Notes: generated from the letters alone by a model not told the origin. Shown: positions 25,545-33,376, counted from the stretch's first letter. The stretch: DNA of 34,490 bases from Erythrobacter sp. (GCA_002695185.1 NZOF01000149.1:1-34490); one strand, 5' to 3'. Numbers and translations: made by a program.

Positions 25545-26558
25545 ATGCACAGACTTGCCAATTTTGACGTTAGCCGACAGTTTCTAAGTGCGTGGAGCAA
25601 ATTTGCGGCTCAAATGATCTTCGGCATCCTGTGCGGTGCCGCGATGATCGGCCTGCGCACATTGTACGATCTCTGGGCACCGACATCGGGCCCTTTCGCG
25701 ATGATCTACCCCACCGTGCTACTCGCCACTCTCTATGGCCATTGGCGGGCGGGTTTGGCAGCGTTTTGCGTCACGTTTGCATGGGCGTGGTATTTCGTGC
25801 TCCCAGCGCCTCAATCCTTTCTGTTCACGGATGTCACCGATCCTGCGCGGGTTTTGCTAAATGCTACCTGCGCCCTAATCGTAATTGTTTTTGCCGAAGC
25901 GTTCCGGCGCGCAGCCCACAGCACGATGGATACAATCAGGGAAGCGGCGGATCGCCGGCTAACCTTGCTTGCCGACCTTGAACACCGCACGAAAAACAAT
26001 TTCGCCTTGGTGGCGAGCATGCTGGAAATCCAAAAGCGCCGGATCCCGCATGCCGAATTGCATGGTCCTCTGGATGATGCCGTCGGGCGGGTGCGGACTT
26101 TCGCCGATGCCTATTCCGGCCTTGCCATGGAGCAGGGTGAGGAAAAGGATGTCGCAATGCAGCCCTATCTCGACATGATGCTGACCCGGCTGGAAAGCGC
26201 CGCTCTTCCGTCCAATGTCCGACTGTTCCGCGAGATCGACGATATCACTCTTTCGCGCGAAACCGCGGTTGCTATCGGTCTTTATCTCAACGAGGCGGTG
26301 TCGAACGCCGCCAAATACGCGTTTCCTGACAATCGCGCCGGCACATTGGCTGTTTTCTTTCATAGTCGCGATGGAAAGTGGCGCTTGACCATCGAAGATG
26401 ATGGGGTTGGTGAAGAGGCGGTATCGCAATCACCAGGTGGTTTGGGCAGCAAACTGTTGATTGCTTTCGCGCAGCAGGCTGGCGCAACACATCATGCGGG
26501 CCCTGTTCTCAACGGCTTCCGTACCGAATTGCGAATGTCGGATGAGAGCCTTGCCTAG
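25545..26558 (+). CDS. Membrane sensor histidine kinase, DUF4118 plus HWE/HisKA_2 type
   Basis: A 337-residue kinase. Four hydrophobic segments (about 22-110, with GILCGAAMIGLRTLYDLW and YPTVLLATLYGHWRAGLAA) form a DUF4118-like (KdpD-type) membrane domain. A HisKA_2 dimerisation region follows with phosphoacceptor His147 in LADLEHRTKNNFALV, and then an ATPase domain (YLNEAVSNAAKYAFPDNRAG, IEDDGVGEE, GLGSKLLIAFA). HWE/HisKA_2 kinases in alphaproteobacteria often act on PhyR-type or other single-domain regulators in the general stress response. No response regulator gene is adjacent, so it is an orphan here. ATG at 25545 is preferred over the overlapping TTG at 25542. It ends one base before an operator-like inverted repeat and 27 bp before the HTH-NadE gene. 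Confidence 0.88.
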   Translation: MHRLANFDVSRQFLSAWSKFAAQMIFGILCGAAMIGLRTLYDLWAPTSGPFAMIYPTVLLATLYGHWRAGLAAFCVTFAWAWYFVLPAPQSFLFTDVTDPARVLLNATCALIVIVFAEAFRRAAHSTMDTIREAADRRLTLLADLEHRTKNNFALVASMLEIQKRRIPHAELHGPLDDAVGRVRTFADAYSGLAMEQGEEKDVAMQPYLDMMLTRLESAALPSNVRLFREIDDITLSRETAVAIGLYLNEAVSNAAKYAFPDNRAGTLAVFFHSRDGKWRLTIEDDGVGEEAVSQSPGGLGSKLLIAFAQQAGATHHAGPVLNGFRTELRMSDESLA

Positions 26559-26577
26559 AGTATCCTAACTGGATACT
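26559..26577. promoter_or_regulatory. Perfect 7-bp inverted repeat, probable operator of the HTH-NadE gene
   Basis: AGTATCC-TAACT-GGATACT has 7-bp arms and a 5-bp spacer, a typical size for a dimeric helix-turn-helix regulator. It starts immediately after the sensor-kinase stop and ends 8 bp before the ATG of the next gene, overlapping its weak ribosome-binding region. I see no second copy in the window. Binding by the HTH domain encoded just downstream is inferred. Confidence 0.55.
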
Positions 26578-26585
26578 GAAATGAG

Positions 26586-28901
26586 ATGCATCTGGCAGGC
26601 GCGAAAATCAGGGCATGGCGCGACGCTCATAACCCGCCGCTGAGTGCCGAGGAATTCGGGCTGAAGTTCGGATCTCCGAAGCCTTGGCCAAGCCGGACTG
26701 TATACGGCTGGGAAGCCAAAGGCCGCATCGCCCGCTCGAGCGTTCAGAAGCGACTGGCTGAGCTTGGGATTTGCCAGCCAGCAGATTGGCATGAAACCTC
26801 GGACGAAGGCACGCAATTCAGGAAAGCTCCATCTCAAATGCCGGACAACGACCTCCATCCCTTCTACGACATGCATACACATGGCTTCGTGAGAGTAGCG
26901 ACTGCGACGCCTAAGGTTCGAACTGCCGATGTCTCCTACAACGCCGAGGGAATACTGGAGCAGGCCCGCAAAGCGGACGAACGCAATGTCGACCTTTTGC
27001 TTTATCCGGAACTATGCCTTTCCTCCTATGCCATCGATGATCTGCACCTTCAGACTGCCTTGCTCGACGCAGTCGAGCAGCATTTGGCCGACATCGCGAA
27101 GGAGTCTGCCAGTTTCGCCCCTGTAATCGTCATCGGTGCTCCGCTGCGTCGCAATGGTCGGATCTACAACTGCGCGGTGGTGATCGCGAAAGGGGTGGTT
27201 CTGGGTGTGGTGCCCAAGAGCTACCTGCCAAACTATCGCGAATTTTATGAAAAGCGCTGGTTCAGTCACGGACGAGACTGCGCGGGACTGGAAATCACCG
27301 TAAGCGGCGATAGTGTACCCTTTGGCACCGACCTCGTCTTCGAAGCGGCTGATCTTCAGGGCTTTATTTTCGGCATCGAAATTTGCGAAGACTTCTGGTC
27401 GCCCAATCCGCCGGGTACGCAGGCCGCTTTGGCGGGCGCAACGATACTCCTGAACCTCTCCGCCTCGAACATAACGATCGGTAAGTCCGACGAGCGCCAT
27501 ATGCTCACACGAGCGAGTTCCAGCCGTGCAGTCTGTGCCTATGCCTATTCGGCCAGCGGCTATGGTGAAAGCACGACCGATCTCGCCTGGGATGGGCAGG
27601 GCATGATCTACGAAATGGGAGATCTGCTGGCGGAGAGCGTGCGGTTCGATCACGCGCCGGAATTATCGGTTGCAGACGTCGATACCAAACGCATCCTTGC
27701 CGAAAGAATGCGGATGCAGACCTGGGGCGATGCTGCCGATGCGGCGGACAGACCTGAAGACCGGTTCCGTCGCATCAGTTTCAATCATGGCCTTATGCGC
27801 AGGGACATCGGCCTGGAGCGTCCTGTTCGTCGCTTTCCCTTCGTGCCCAACCGGCGTGAGAAACTGGATGAAGACTGCTACGAAGCCTTCAACATTCAGG
27901 TCGATGCGCTCATGCGCCGAATCGAAGCGACAAATCCGAAGTGCCTGACGATCGGAATTTCTGGCGGTCTCGACAGCACACATGCCTTGCTCGTTGCGGC
28001 CAAGGCATGCGATCGCCTGGGGCGGCCACGTACCGATATTCGTGGGTATACGATGCCGGGCTTTGCCACGTCGGACCATACAAAGGACAACGCCTGGAAG
28101 TTGATGTCGGCCTTCGGGATCACTGCCGAAGAAATCGACATCCGGCCTGCCGCAGAACAGATGCTGGCGGATATGGACCATCCGTTTGCCAGGGGCGAAC
28201 CGGTTTACGATGTCACTTTCGAGAATGTTCAGGCAGGCCTGCGCACCGATTACCTTTTCCGCCTTGCCGGTCACCATGGTGGCTGGGTAATCGGTACGGG
28301 TGACCTGTCGGAACTGGCGCTCGGCTGGTGCACCTATGGTGTAGGCGATCAGATGAGCCACTACGGCGTCAATGCGGGCGTCCCGAAGACATTGATCCAG
28401 TATTTGATACGCTGGACCACCACGACCAACCAGTTCGACGAAGGGGTGGACGAGGTCCTAAGTGCAATTCTGGACACTGAGATAAGCCCCGAACTGGTGC
28501 CCGCTGGCGAGGATGGTGTGATACAGTCCACCCAGTCGATGATCGGTCCCTACGAACTCAATGATTTTTTCCTTCATCACGTGCTGCGATATGGGCAAAG
28601 CCCCAGCCATGTCGCGTTTCTCGCATGGCACGCCTGGAAGGACGCGGAAGTGGGTCTGTGGCCCATCGGTTTTCCGGCTGAAGCCCGCAACCAATACGAT
28701 CTTGCCGAAATCGCAAAATGGCTGGAGAACTTCGTGAAGCGCTTTTTCGGCTTTAGCCAGTTCAAGCGCAGCGCACTGCCGAATGGTCCAAAAGTCAGCT
28801 CTGGCGGCGCGCTTTCTCCGCGTGGAGACTGGCGGGCGCCGAGCGATGCCGTCGCCGATATCTGGCTCGACGACATCAAACGAAACGTGCCGGAAAGCTG
28901 A
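26586..28901 (+). CDS. nadE: Glutamine-dependent NAD+ synthetase with N-terminal helix-turn-helix domain
   Basis: A 771-residue fusion. Residues 85-771 are a complete glutamine-dependent NAD+ synthetase, which makes NAD+ from deamido-NAD+ with ammonia taken from glutamine. The glutaminase (nitrilase) domain carries the triad Glu142 (YPELCLSS), Lys211 (VVPKSYLP) and Cys267 (IEICEDFW). The synthetase domain has the ATP loop SGGLDS (459-464). The first 84 residues are not part of NadE. They look like an XRE-type helix-turn-helix (KIRAWRDAH..., SAEEFGLKFG, PSRTVYGWEAKGRI, SVQKRLAELG). Met85 (base 26838) would be the normal NadE start, with AGGAA about 13 bp upstream, so separate initiation there is possible. 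An inverted repeat sits just upstream. The gene ends inside a strong hairpin. The enzyme is certain; the fusion is as seen in the sequence; its regulatory meaning is inferred. Confidence 0.92.
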   Translation: MHLAGAKIRAWRDAHNPPLSAEEFGLKFGSPKPWPSRTVYGWEAKGRIARSSVQKRLAELGICQPADWHETSDEGTQFRKAPSQMPDNDLHPFYDMHTHGFVRVATATPKVRTADVSYNAEGILEQARKADERNVDLLLYPELCLSSYAIDDLHLQTALLDAVEQHLADIAKESASFAPVIVIGAPLRRNGRIYNCAVVIAKGVVLGVVPKSYLPNYREFYEKRWFSHGRDCAGLEITVSGDSVPFGTDLVFEAADLQGFIFGIEICEDFWSPNPPGTQAALAGATILLNLSASNITIGKSDERHMLTRASSSRAVCAYAYSASGYGESTTDLAWDGQGMIYEMGDLLAESVRFDHAPELSVADVDTKRILAERMRMQTWGDAADAADRPEDRFRRISFNHGLMRRDIGLERPVRRFPFVPNRREKLDEDCYEAFNIQVDALMRRIEATNPKCLTIGISGGLDSTHALLVAAKACDRLGRPRTDIRGYTMPGFATSDHTKDNAWKLMSAFGITAEEIDIRPAAEQMLADMDHPFARGEPVYDVTFENVQAGLRTDYLFRLAGHHGGWVIGTGDLSELALGWCTYGVGDQMSHYGVNAGVPKTLIQYLIRWTTTTNQFDEGVDEVLSAILDTEISPELVPAGEDGVIQSTQSMIGPYELNDFFLHHVLRYGQSPSHVAFLAWHAWKDAEVGLWPIGFPAEARNQYDLAEIAKWLENFVKRFFGFSQFKRSALPNGPKVSSGGALSPRGDWRAPSDAVADIWLDDIKRNVPES

Positions 28902-28919
28902 GACAGCTTCCCGGCACGT
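28885..28919 (-). terminator. Long hairpin overlapping the nadE stop, terminator for azoR-pirin
   Basis: A 16-bp stem with one mismatch (28885-28900 against 28904-28919) and a 3-nt loop spans the last codons and stop of nadE. Read on the minus strand it is followed by TTCGTTTG, which suits termination of the convergent azoR operon. On the plus strand there is no T-run. Confidence 0.7.
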
Positions 28920-28946
28920 CGCTGGCCGCGGGGGGCAAGGGTCGGA

Positions 28947-29540
28947 TTATGCGACCAGCTGTTCCACTTTCTCGTGCGCCTCGGCGATCTTTTCTTCTCC
29001 ACCTTCACCCATGATCCCATCGGCGGCGACGATCTCGACATCGTTCATTCCCAGGAATCCGAGGAAGAACTTGAGCCACGGGCTCATGAAATCGACTTCA
29101 CTGCCGATCGGGGTGCCTCCAGTCGCCGCGGTGAGGTAGACCTTCTTGCCGGTCAGCAATCCTTCGGGGCCATTTTCAGTGTAGCGGAAAGTCGTACCTG
29201 CACGGGCGACGAGATCCGCCCAGGCCTTGACCGTCGCAGGAACCGAGAAATTGTAGACGGGAACGCTGAACACGATGGTATCCGCCTGCTGCAGCTCCTC
29301 GATCAATTCATCGGCAATTTTCGCCAGCTCATGCTGTTCGGTCGACCGGTCGGCATATGGGGCCAGATTGGCGGCGAAGCGATCGGCATCGATATAGGGA
29401 AGATCGTTTTTCGCGAGGTCGCGGGTGACGACCGTGGCATTCTGCCTCTTTGCAAGCTTGTCGACGAGCTTCTGGCCAAGGCTCCGAGAAACCGATTCAT
29501 CGCCACGGATGCTTGCCGTGATGTAAAGAATATTGCTCAT
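28947..29540 (-). CDS. azoR: FMN-dependent NADH:quinone oxidoreductase / azoreductase
   Basis: A 197-residue flavodoxin-fold enzyme that reduces quinones and azo compounds by two electrons using NADH and bound FMN, limiting redox cycling. The start MSNILYITASIRGDESVSRSLG includes the FMN phosphate-binding loop. SVPVYNFSVPATVKAWAD is the flavin-binding family motif, and ATGGTPIGSEVDF is the second flavin loop. Length matches E. coli AzoR (201). The ATG follows AAAGGACAGATC. It is 13 bp downstream of the pirin gene on the same strand, so both are one operon, divergent from a LysR regulator that probably controls them. Confidence 0.94.
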   Translation of the reverse strand: MSNILYITASIRGDESVSRSLGQKLVDKLAKRQNATVVTRDLAKNDLPYIDADRFAANLAPYADRSTEQHELAKIADELIEELQQADTIVFSVPVYNFSVPATVKAWADLVARAGTTFRYTENGPEGLLTGKKVYLTAATGGTPIGSEVDFMSPWLKFFLGFLGMNDVEIVAADGIMGEGGEEKIAEAHEKVEQLVA

Positions 29541-29553
29541 TTGATCTGTCCTT

Positions 29554-30255
29554 TCAGGCCGCGTCGACGAGGACGAGTTCGCTGTCCTCGAGGGCGGTTA
29601 TGGTAATGCTGGTTTCCTTGGTGATAGCGAGGCCATCGCGCGCCTTTGCTTCTATGTCGCCCACGCGGACTGAGCCGGTGGCGGGGACAAGGTAAAGGTG
29701 CCTGTCGGCTTGGCTGGGCGTATAGGTCACGCTTTCCCCTGCCTTGACTGTCGCACCCAAAACTCGCGCATCGGTGCGTAACGGCAGTGCGTCGTTGTCG
29801 CTGGCCACTCCGCTGGCGAGAGCTACAAAGTTACCTGCACGATCACCCTTTGGAAATTTGCGAGCCCCCCAATCGGGTTCGCCGCCACGCTGTGAAGGGA
29901 CGATCCAGATCTGGAAAAGAGTGGTTTCCTCATCTTCCAGGTTGAATTCCGAATGGGCCACGCCTCGACCCGCGCTCATCACCTGCACATCGCCAGCTTC
30001 GGTCCGGCCTTCATTGCCCATGCTGTCGCGGTGAGTGATAGCACCGCTGCGGACATAGGTAATTATTTCCATGTCCTGATGCGGATGGGTCGGAAATCCC
30101 GATTTAGGTGCGATGGTATCGTCGTTCCAGACGCGCAAAGCCCCCCAGTTCACTCTTGCTGGATCGTGATAATCCGCAAACGAAAAGTGATGGTGTGCGT
30201 CGAGCCAGCCATGGTTCGCCGCGCCAATGCTCTCGAATGGTCTGTGTTCGATCAT
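29554..30255 (-). CDS. Pirin family protein (YhhW-like)
   Basis: A 233-residue bicupin. The metal ligands of the pirin/quercetinase family are visible: His57 and His59 in GFPTHPHQDMEI, His101 and Glu103 in GRGVAHSEFN. YhhW-type pirins bind a metal (Fe, Cu or Ni) and some cleave quercetin; the natural substrate is often unknown. Paired with azoR it suggests handling of quinones, flavonoids or related aromatics. Strong ribosome-binding site AAAGGAAC. No signal peptide. Confidence 0.92.
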   Translation of the reverse strand: MIEHRPFESIGAANHGWLDAHHHFSFADYHDPARVNWGALRVWNDDTIAPKSGFPTHPHQDMEIITYVRSGAITHRDSMGNEGRTEAGDVQVMSAGRGVAHSEFNLEDEETTLFQIWIVPSQRGGEPDWGARKFPKGDRAGNFVALASGVASDNDALPLRTDARVLGATVKAGESVTYTPSQADRHLYLVPATGSVRVGDIEAKARDGLAITKETSITITALEDSELVLVDAA

Positions 30256-30303
30256 GACGATGTTCCTTTCGAAGAACTGCGTTGTTGATTGACCAGATAG
30301 AGA

Positions 30304-30322
30304 TTGTCCGGCGTTCCGATAA
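30304..30322. promoter_or_regulatory. Candidate LysR-type operator
   Basis: TTGTC-N9-GATAA in the 107-bp divergent region between the pirin gene and the LysR gene resembles the LTTR T-N11-A dyad pattern. Arms pair 5 bp with one G:T. No experimental support; short enough to be chance. Confidence 0.35.
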
Positions 30323-30362
30323 CTGCGATAAAACGAGGCAAGATGTTCAGGAAATTAGAACA

Positions 30363-31256
30363 ATGAAAATAGGAGATCCAAGCCTCGACCAACTTCGCAT
30401 CTTCCTTGCGGTTGCAGAGGAAGGGAGCTTCGGGGCGGCGGCGCGCCGGATGGGCCGCGCGGTATCTGCCATCAGTTACGGCATAGCTCAGCTTGAAGCT
30501 CAACTTGGCGTGACCCTGTTCGAACGCGAAGGTTCACGTCGCCCGGTCTTAACGGAAGACGGTCGGGGTTTGTTGGTCGAAGCCAAATCAGTAGCCGATG
30601 GAATCGATCATTTGCTGGCCAAGACCCAGAGCCTCCATGCCGGCCTTGAAAGCGAAGTATCGCTGGTGGTCGACGTTATGCTCCCTGGTGAGGTCACGGC
30701 CAGCGTACTGCGCGATTTCCGGGAGATGTTCCCGACTGTCGCGCTGCGTCTGCAGGTTGAAGCACTGGGCGCGGTGGCGGGATGTGTCCTTGATGGTGGC
30801 GCGGACTTGGCCATTGGCGGTCCCGTCCTGTCCGACCATGTTCAACTCGAAAGGCAGGCGATCGGTGCAGTCGAACTGGTGCCTGTTGCGGCCCCCGGGC
30901 ATCCGCTAGCGAGCGATGACGTGCAACCTGGGGAAAGCCGAAAGCACCTCCAACTGGTATTGTCCGATCGGTCGCCGCTGACCGAGGGACGGGAGTTTTC
31001 CGTTCTTTCACCGCAAAGCTGGCGGCTGGCTGATCTTGGTGCGAAACACGCCTTGCTCAAGGAAGGTATCGGTTGGGGCAACATGCCGCGCCATACCGTA
31101 TCGGATGATCTCGCCGCAGGGCGGCTTTGCGAACTCGACCTGCCCGAAAAGCCGGGTGCAAACTATACGTTGAGCGCACTCTGGCGCCGTGATGCACGGC
31201 CAGGGCCCGCCACGAGCTGGTTGATCGATGCTATACGGGAGAGGCTGGCGAAATGA
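30363..31256 (+). CDS. LysR-family transcriptional regulator
   Basis: A 297-residue regulator. An N-terminal winged helix-turn-helix (residues 8-65: LDQLRIFLAVAEEGSFGAAARRMGRAVSAISYGIAQLEAQLG) is followed by a periplasmic-binding-like effector domain (about 90-290). The ATG at 30363 gives the family-normal MKIGDPSLDQLR start; the in-frame start 27 codons earlier is not conserved-looking. The divergent position with the pirin-azoR operon is the usual arrangement for a LysR regulator and its target, so it likely controls them in response to quinone-like or electrophilic compounds (inference). It is convergent with ilvE. Confidence 0.92.
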   Translation: MKIGDPSLDQLRIFLAVAEEGSFGAAARRMGRAVSAISYGIAQLEAQLGVTLFEREGSRRPVLTEDGRGLLVEAKSVADGIDHLLAKTQSLHAGLESEVSLVVDVMLPGEVTASVLRDFREMFPTVALRLQVEALGAVAGCVLDGGADLAIGGPVLSDHVQLERQAIGAVELVPVAAPGHPLASDDVQPGESRKHLQLVLSDRSPLTEGREFSVLSPQSWRLADLGAKHALLKEGIGWGNMPRHTVSDDLAAGRLCELDLPEKPGANYTLSALWRRDARPGPATSWLIDAIRERLAK

Positions 31257-31288
31257 ACCAACGTCGACCCCTCTGTGAAAGGCGCCTT

Positions 31289-32368
31289 CTAAAGCTTTGT
31301 GATCCAGCCCTGTGTGTCTTGGAATGCGCCCTTCTGAATGCCGACCAGTTTCTCGCGCACCTTGTGCGTCATCTGGCCTGTTCCTCCGCTTCCGATAATG
31401 AATTCACCATCCGGGCCAATGACAGTCCCCACCGGGGTGACGACTGCCGCAGTCCCGCAGGCCATCGTCTCCAGCAACTTGCCGGTCGTGGCGTCAGCGC
31501 GCCACTGGTCGATGCTGTAAGGCTCTTCGCGCACCTGCAACCCTTCATCCCGTAGCAGCTGGATCAGGCTGTCGCGCGTGATACCGGGCAGAATAGTGCC
31601 AGTCAGTGGGGGAGTGATGACCGTGCCATCGTCAAAGACGAAAAACAGGTTCATGCCGCCAAGTTCCTCGACCCATTTCTTTTCGACAGCGTCGAGAAAG
31701 ACCACCTGGTCGCAGCCGTTTTCTATTCCCTCGGCCTGCGGAACCAGGCTCGCGGCGTAATTTCCGCCGGTCTTGGCCGCGCCGGTGCCGCCAGGGGCAG
31801 CACGAGTATAATTCCGGCTGACCCAGATTTTCACCGGCTTTGCGCCGCCCTTGAAATATGGACCGACGGGGCTGGCGATGAGGACGTATTTATATTGCCG
31901 CGCGGGGCGCACGCCGAGAAAGGCCTCCGAAGCGAACATGAAAGGCCGAAGGTAAAGCGAGCCGTCCGGGTCGGATGGTACCCAATCCTTGTCCTTGGCC
32001 ACCAGTTGGCGGATGGATTCCAGGAAAAGCTCTTCTGGCAATTCAGGCATCGCCATGCGCCGTGCGCTTTCGTTGAAGCGGCGCGCATTCTGTTCTGGCC
32101 GAAACAGGGCAAGGCTATCATCACCCTGCTTGTAGGCCTTCATGCCCTCGAAGATTTCCTGCGCGTAATGGAGCACTGCGGCTGCAGGATCGAGCGGGAT
32201 CGGCTCACGGGGACCTAGTGTCGCCTTGTGCCAGCCACCCTTGTCGGCGTCGTAATCGATCACGACCATGTGATCGGTAAACAGCTTGCCAAAACCGGGG
32301 TCCTTCAGCGCTTGATCGCGGGTCTCTCCAGGGACAGGGGCGGCGTGGGGAAGATGCTCGAAATCCAT
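31289..32368 (-). CDS. ilvE: Branched-chain amino acid aminotransferase
   Basis: A 359-residue fold-type IV PLP enzyme that catalyses the last step of Leu, Ile and Val synthesis and the first step of their breakdown. The PLP lysine is Lys199 in AAKTGGNYAAS. Other family motifs are HYAQEIFEGMKAY, LYLRPFMFASEAFLGV, EELGGMNLFFVF and GTAAVVTPVG. The length is that of the larger (eukaryote-like, BCAT-II) class. It stands as a single gene, convergent with the LysR gene (32-bp gap containing the palindrome AAGGCGCCTT). Upstream is a gap with a terminator-like hairpin, so it should have its own promoter between 32369 and 32438. Confidence 0.95.
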   Translation of the reverse strand: MDFEHLPHAAPVPGETRDQALKDPGFGKLFTDHMVVIDYDADKGGWHKATLGPREPIPLDPAAAVLHYAQEIFEGMKAYKQGDDSLALFRPEQNARRFNESARRMAMPELPEELFLESIRQLVAKDKDWVPSDPDGSLYLRPFMFASEAFLGVRPARQYKYVLIASPVGPYFKGGAKPVKIWVSRNYTRAAPGGTGAAKTGGNYAASLVPQAEGIENGCDQVVFLDAVEKKWVEELGGMNLFFVFDDGTVITPPLTGTILPGITRDSLIQLLRDEGLQVREEPYSIDQWRADATTGKLLETMACGTAAVVTPVGTVIGPDGEFIIGSGGTGQMTHKVREKLVGIQKGAFQDTQGWITKL

Positions 32369-32438
32369 GCTCCGCGGTTAATGGGAAGGAAGGCGGTGCG
32401 CAAGTATCGTAAGGCGGAACCTCGCACCTCCAAATGAG

Positions 32439-32473
32439 AAGGCCAGCCTCTCGCCCGTGGAGAGACTGGCCTT
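32439..32473 (-). terminator. Terminator-like hairpin downstream of the tiny ORF
   Basis: AAGGCCAG-C-CTCTC pairs with GAGAG-A-CTGGCCTT, giving 13 bp with one mismatch and a 7-nt loop. On the minus strand CTCATTTGG follows, only a weak T-tract. It would end a short transcript carrying the tiny ORF before ilvE. Confidence 0.5.
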
Positions 32474-32526
32474 CGCATGGTCAGCGGCCGGAAGTGCCGC
32501 TCACGTCGCCTTACTCGGCAGGAATA

Positions 32527-32583
32527 TTACCGAATATGCTCCGTAGGGATCTTCACCGACCTCGCTACTGAACCATGAGACAT
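32527..32583 (-). CDS. Possible 18-residue peptide under a near-perfect Shine-Dalgarno
   Basis: AAAGGAGGTGATCC, complementary to the whole 16S rRNA tail, ends 1 base before an ATG, and the spacing from AGGAGG to ATG is 7 nt, which is ideal. The ATG opens an 18-codon frame (MSHGSVARSVKIPTEHIR). Another frame across the same DNA stays open to a stop at 32501 and reads protein-like (WFSSEVGEDPYGAYSV...) but has no start; a two-base TC difference just after the ATG would join it to this start. It could be a leader peptide, a small protein, or a frameshifted small gene. A hairpin terminator follows. I do not recognise it. Confidence 0.35.
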   Translation of the reverse strand: MSHGSVARSVKIPTEHIR

Positions 32584-32815
32584 CGGATCACCTCCTTTCA
32601 AGCTTGTGAGCTGCATCCCTCGTATCACCGGGGACGAAGACCGCGTGCGCCGCTGATCTTGTGATCAATTTGAGTCTTTCTGCGGCACAAAACAAGCCTT
32701 GCAAAAAAGTTTTCCCACGTCAGAATTGTCGTTTGTGGCTCGGAAGAATTTCCGGGCTTTTTTCGTAACGGTGTGGGCGCTCGTTCACAGGCGGTTGCCG
32801 CAGCGCGGGAATCGG

Positions 32816-33376
32816 CTAGCGGCAATCTTCGATTACCCGCGTCACTTCTCCCCATGCCGGAACATAAAGTGTCGGCAAACCTGAAGTTTCCACAGCGAAT
32901 CGTCCTTTGGTCAATGCCATGGCGTCGAGCAAGGGATCGCTTGCCCTTATCGTTGTCCTCACCTGTGGGCTTGGTCCGTTACCCCCCTGCGCAACCAGTG
33001 ACCGTTCGGTGGTTTCCGTCATGATCCGCATGGAGGCATTCGGGTTGGCAATTCCTGAGCGGAAAAGAGTGATTTGCTTTCCTGAAGGATCGCACTGCAT
33101 CGAAAATTTGGCTCCGGATTGGGACTCTCCGTAAAGCGCGACTGTGTTGCTTCCTTCTGAACGATAGCTCCAATCGCCCGGAGTTCGCGGTGCGTCCATC
33201 CAGTTCGAATAGGTCGGCGTTGGAGCTGGGGGAGGGGCGGTGGGAGGCGAAGGTTCGGTTTGTACCGGGGCCGGTGTGGGCGCGGGGGTTGAGTCAGGCG
33301 CCGGAACGCAAGCTGCCGCAAGCAGGGCGCTCGAGAGGACCAGGACACGGGCGATGGCATTTTCAGAGGCTTTCAT
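32816..33376 (-). CDS. Putative lipoprotein of unknown function
   Basis: A 186-residue secreted protein. The N-terminus has a basic start, a hydrophobic core and the lipobox LAAAC with lipidated Cys23. A Pro/Thr/Ala-rich linker follows (about 24-65, PAPTPAPVQ...). The rest is a small globular domain of beta character (GDWSYRSEGSNTVALYG, then SMQCDPSGKQITLFR) ending EVTRVIEDCR. The two remaining Cys (in MQCDPSG and EDCR) could form a disulfide. I do not recognise the family beyond a general sphingomonad lipoprotein look. ATG at 33376 is chosen because it starts the signal peptide; the frame upstream to 33415 adds 13 atypical residues. Divergent from tlyA, 49 bp apart. Confidence 0.75.
   Translation of the reverse strand: MKASENAIARVLVLSSALLAAACVPAPDSTPAPTPAPVQTEPSPPTAPPPAPTPTYSNWMDAPRTPGDWSYRSEGSNTVALYGESQSGAKFSMQCDPSGKQITLFRSGIANPNASMRIMTETTERSLVAQGGNGPSPQVRTTIRASDPLLDAMALTKGRFAVETSGLPTLYVPAWGEVTRVIEDCR

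Larger units (their letters stand above)
32369..32815. other. 447-bp gap between ilvE and the lipoprotein gene
   Basis: It holds the ilvE promoter region, a terminator-like hairpin (32439-32473) and a tiny minus-strand ORF with an exceptional ribosome-binding site (32527-32583). An A/T-rich stretch at about 32660-32770 could hold a minus-strand promoter for a short transcript. I see no other gene. Confidence 0.6.

Noticed and set aside
32584..32598. Plus-strand GGATCACCTCCTTTC, identical to the end of 16S rRNA
   Set aside because: Only about 15 bases match and no upstream rRNA sequence is present. It is better read as a Shine-Dalgarno on the minus strand.
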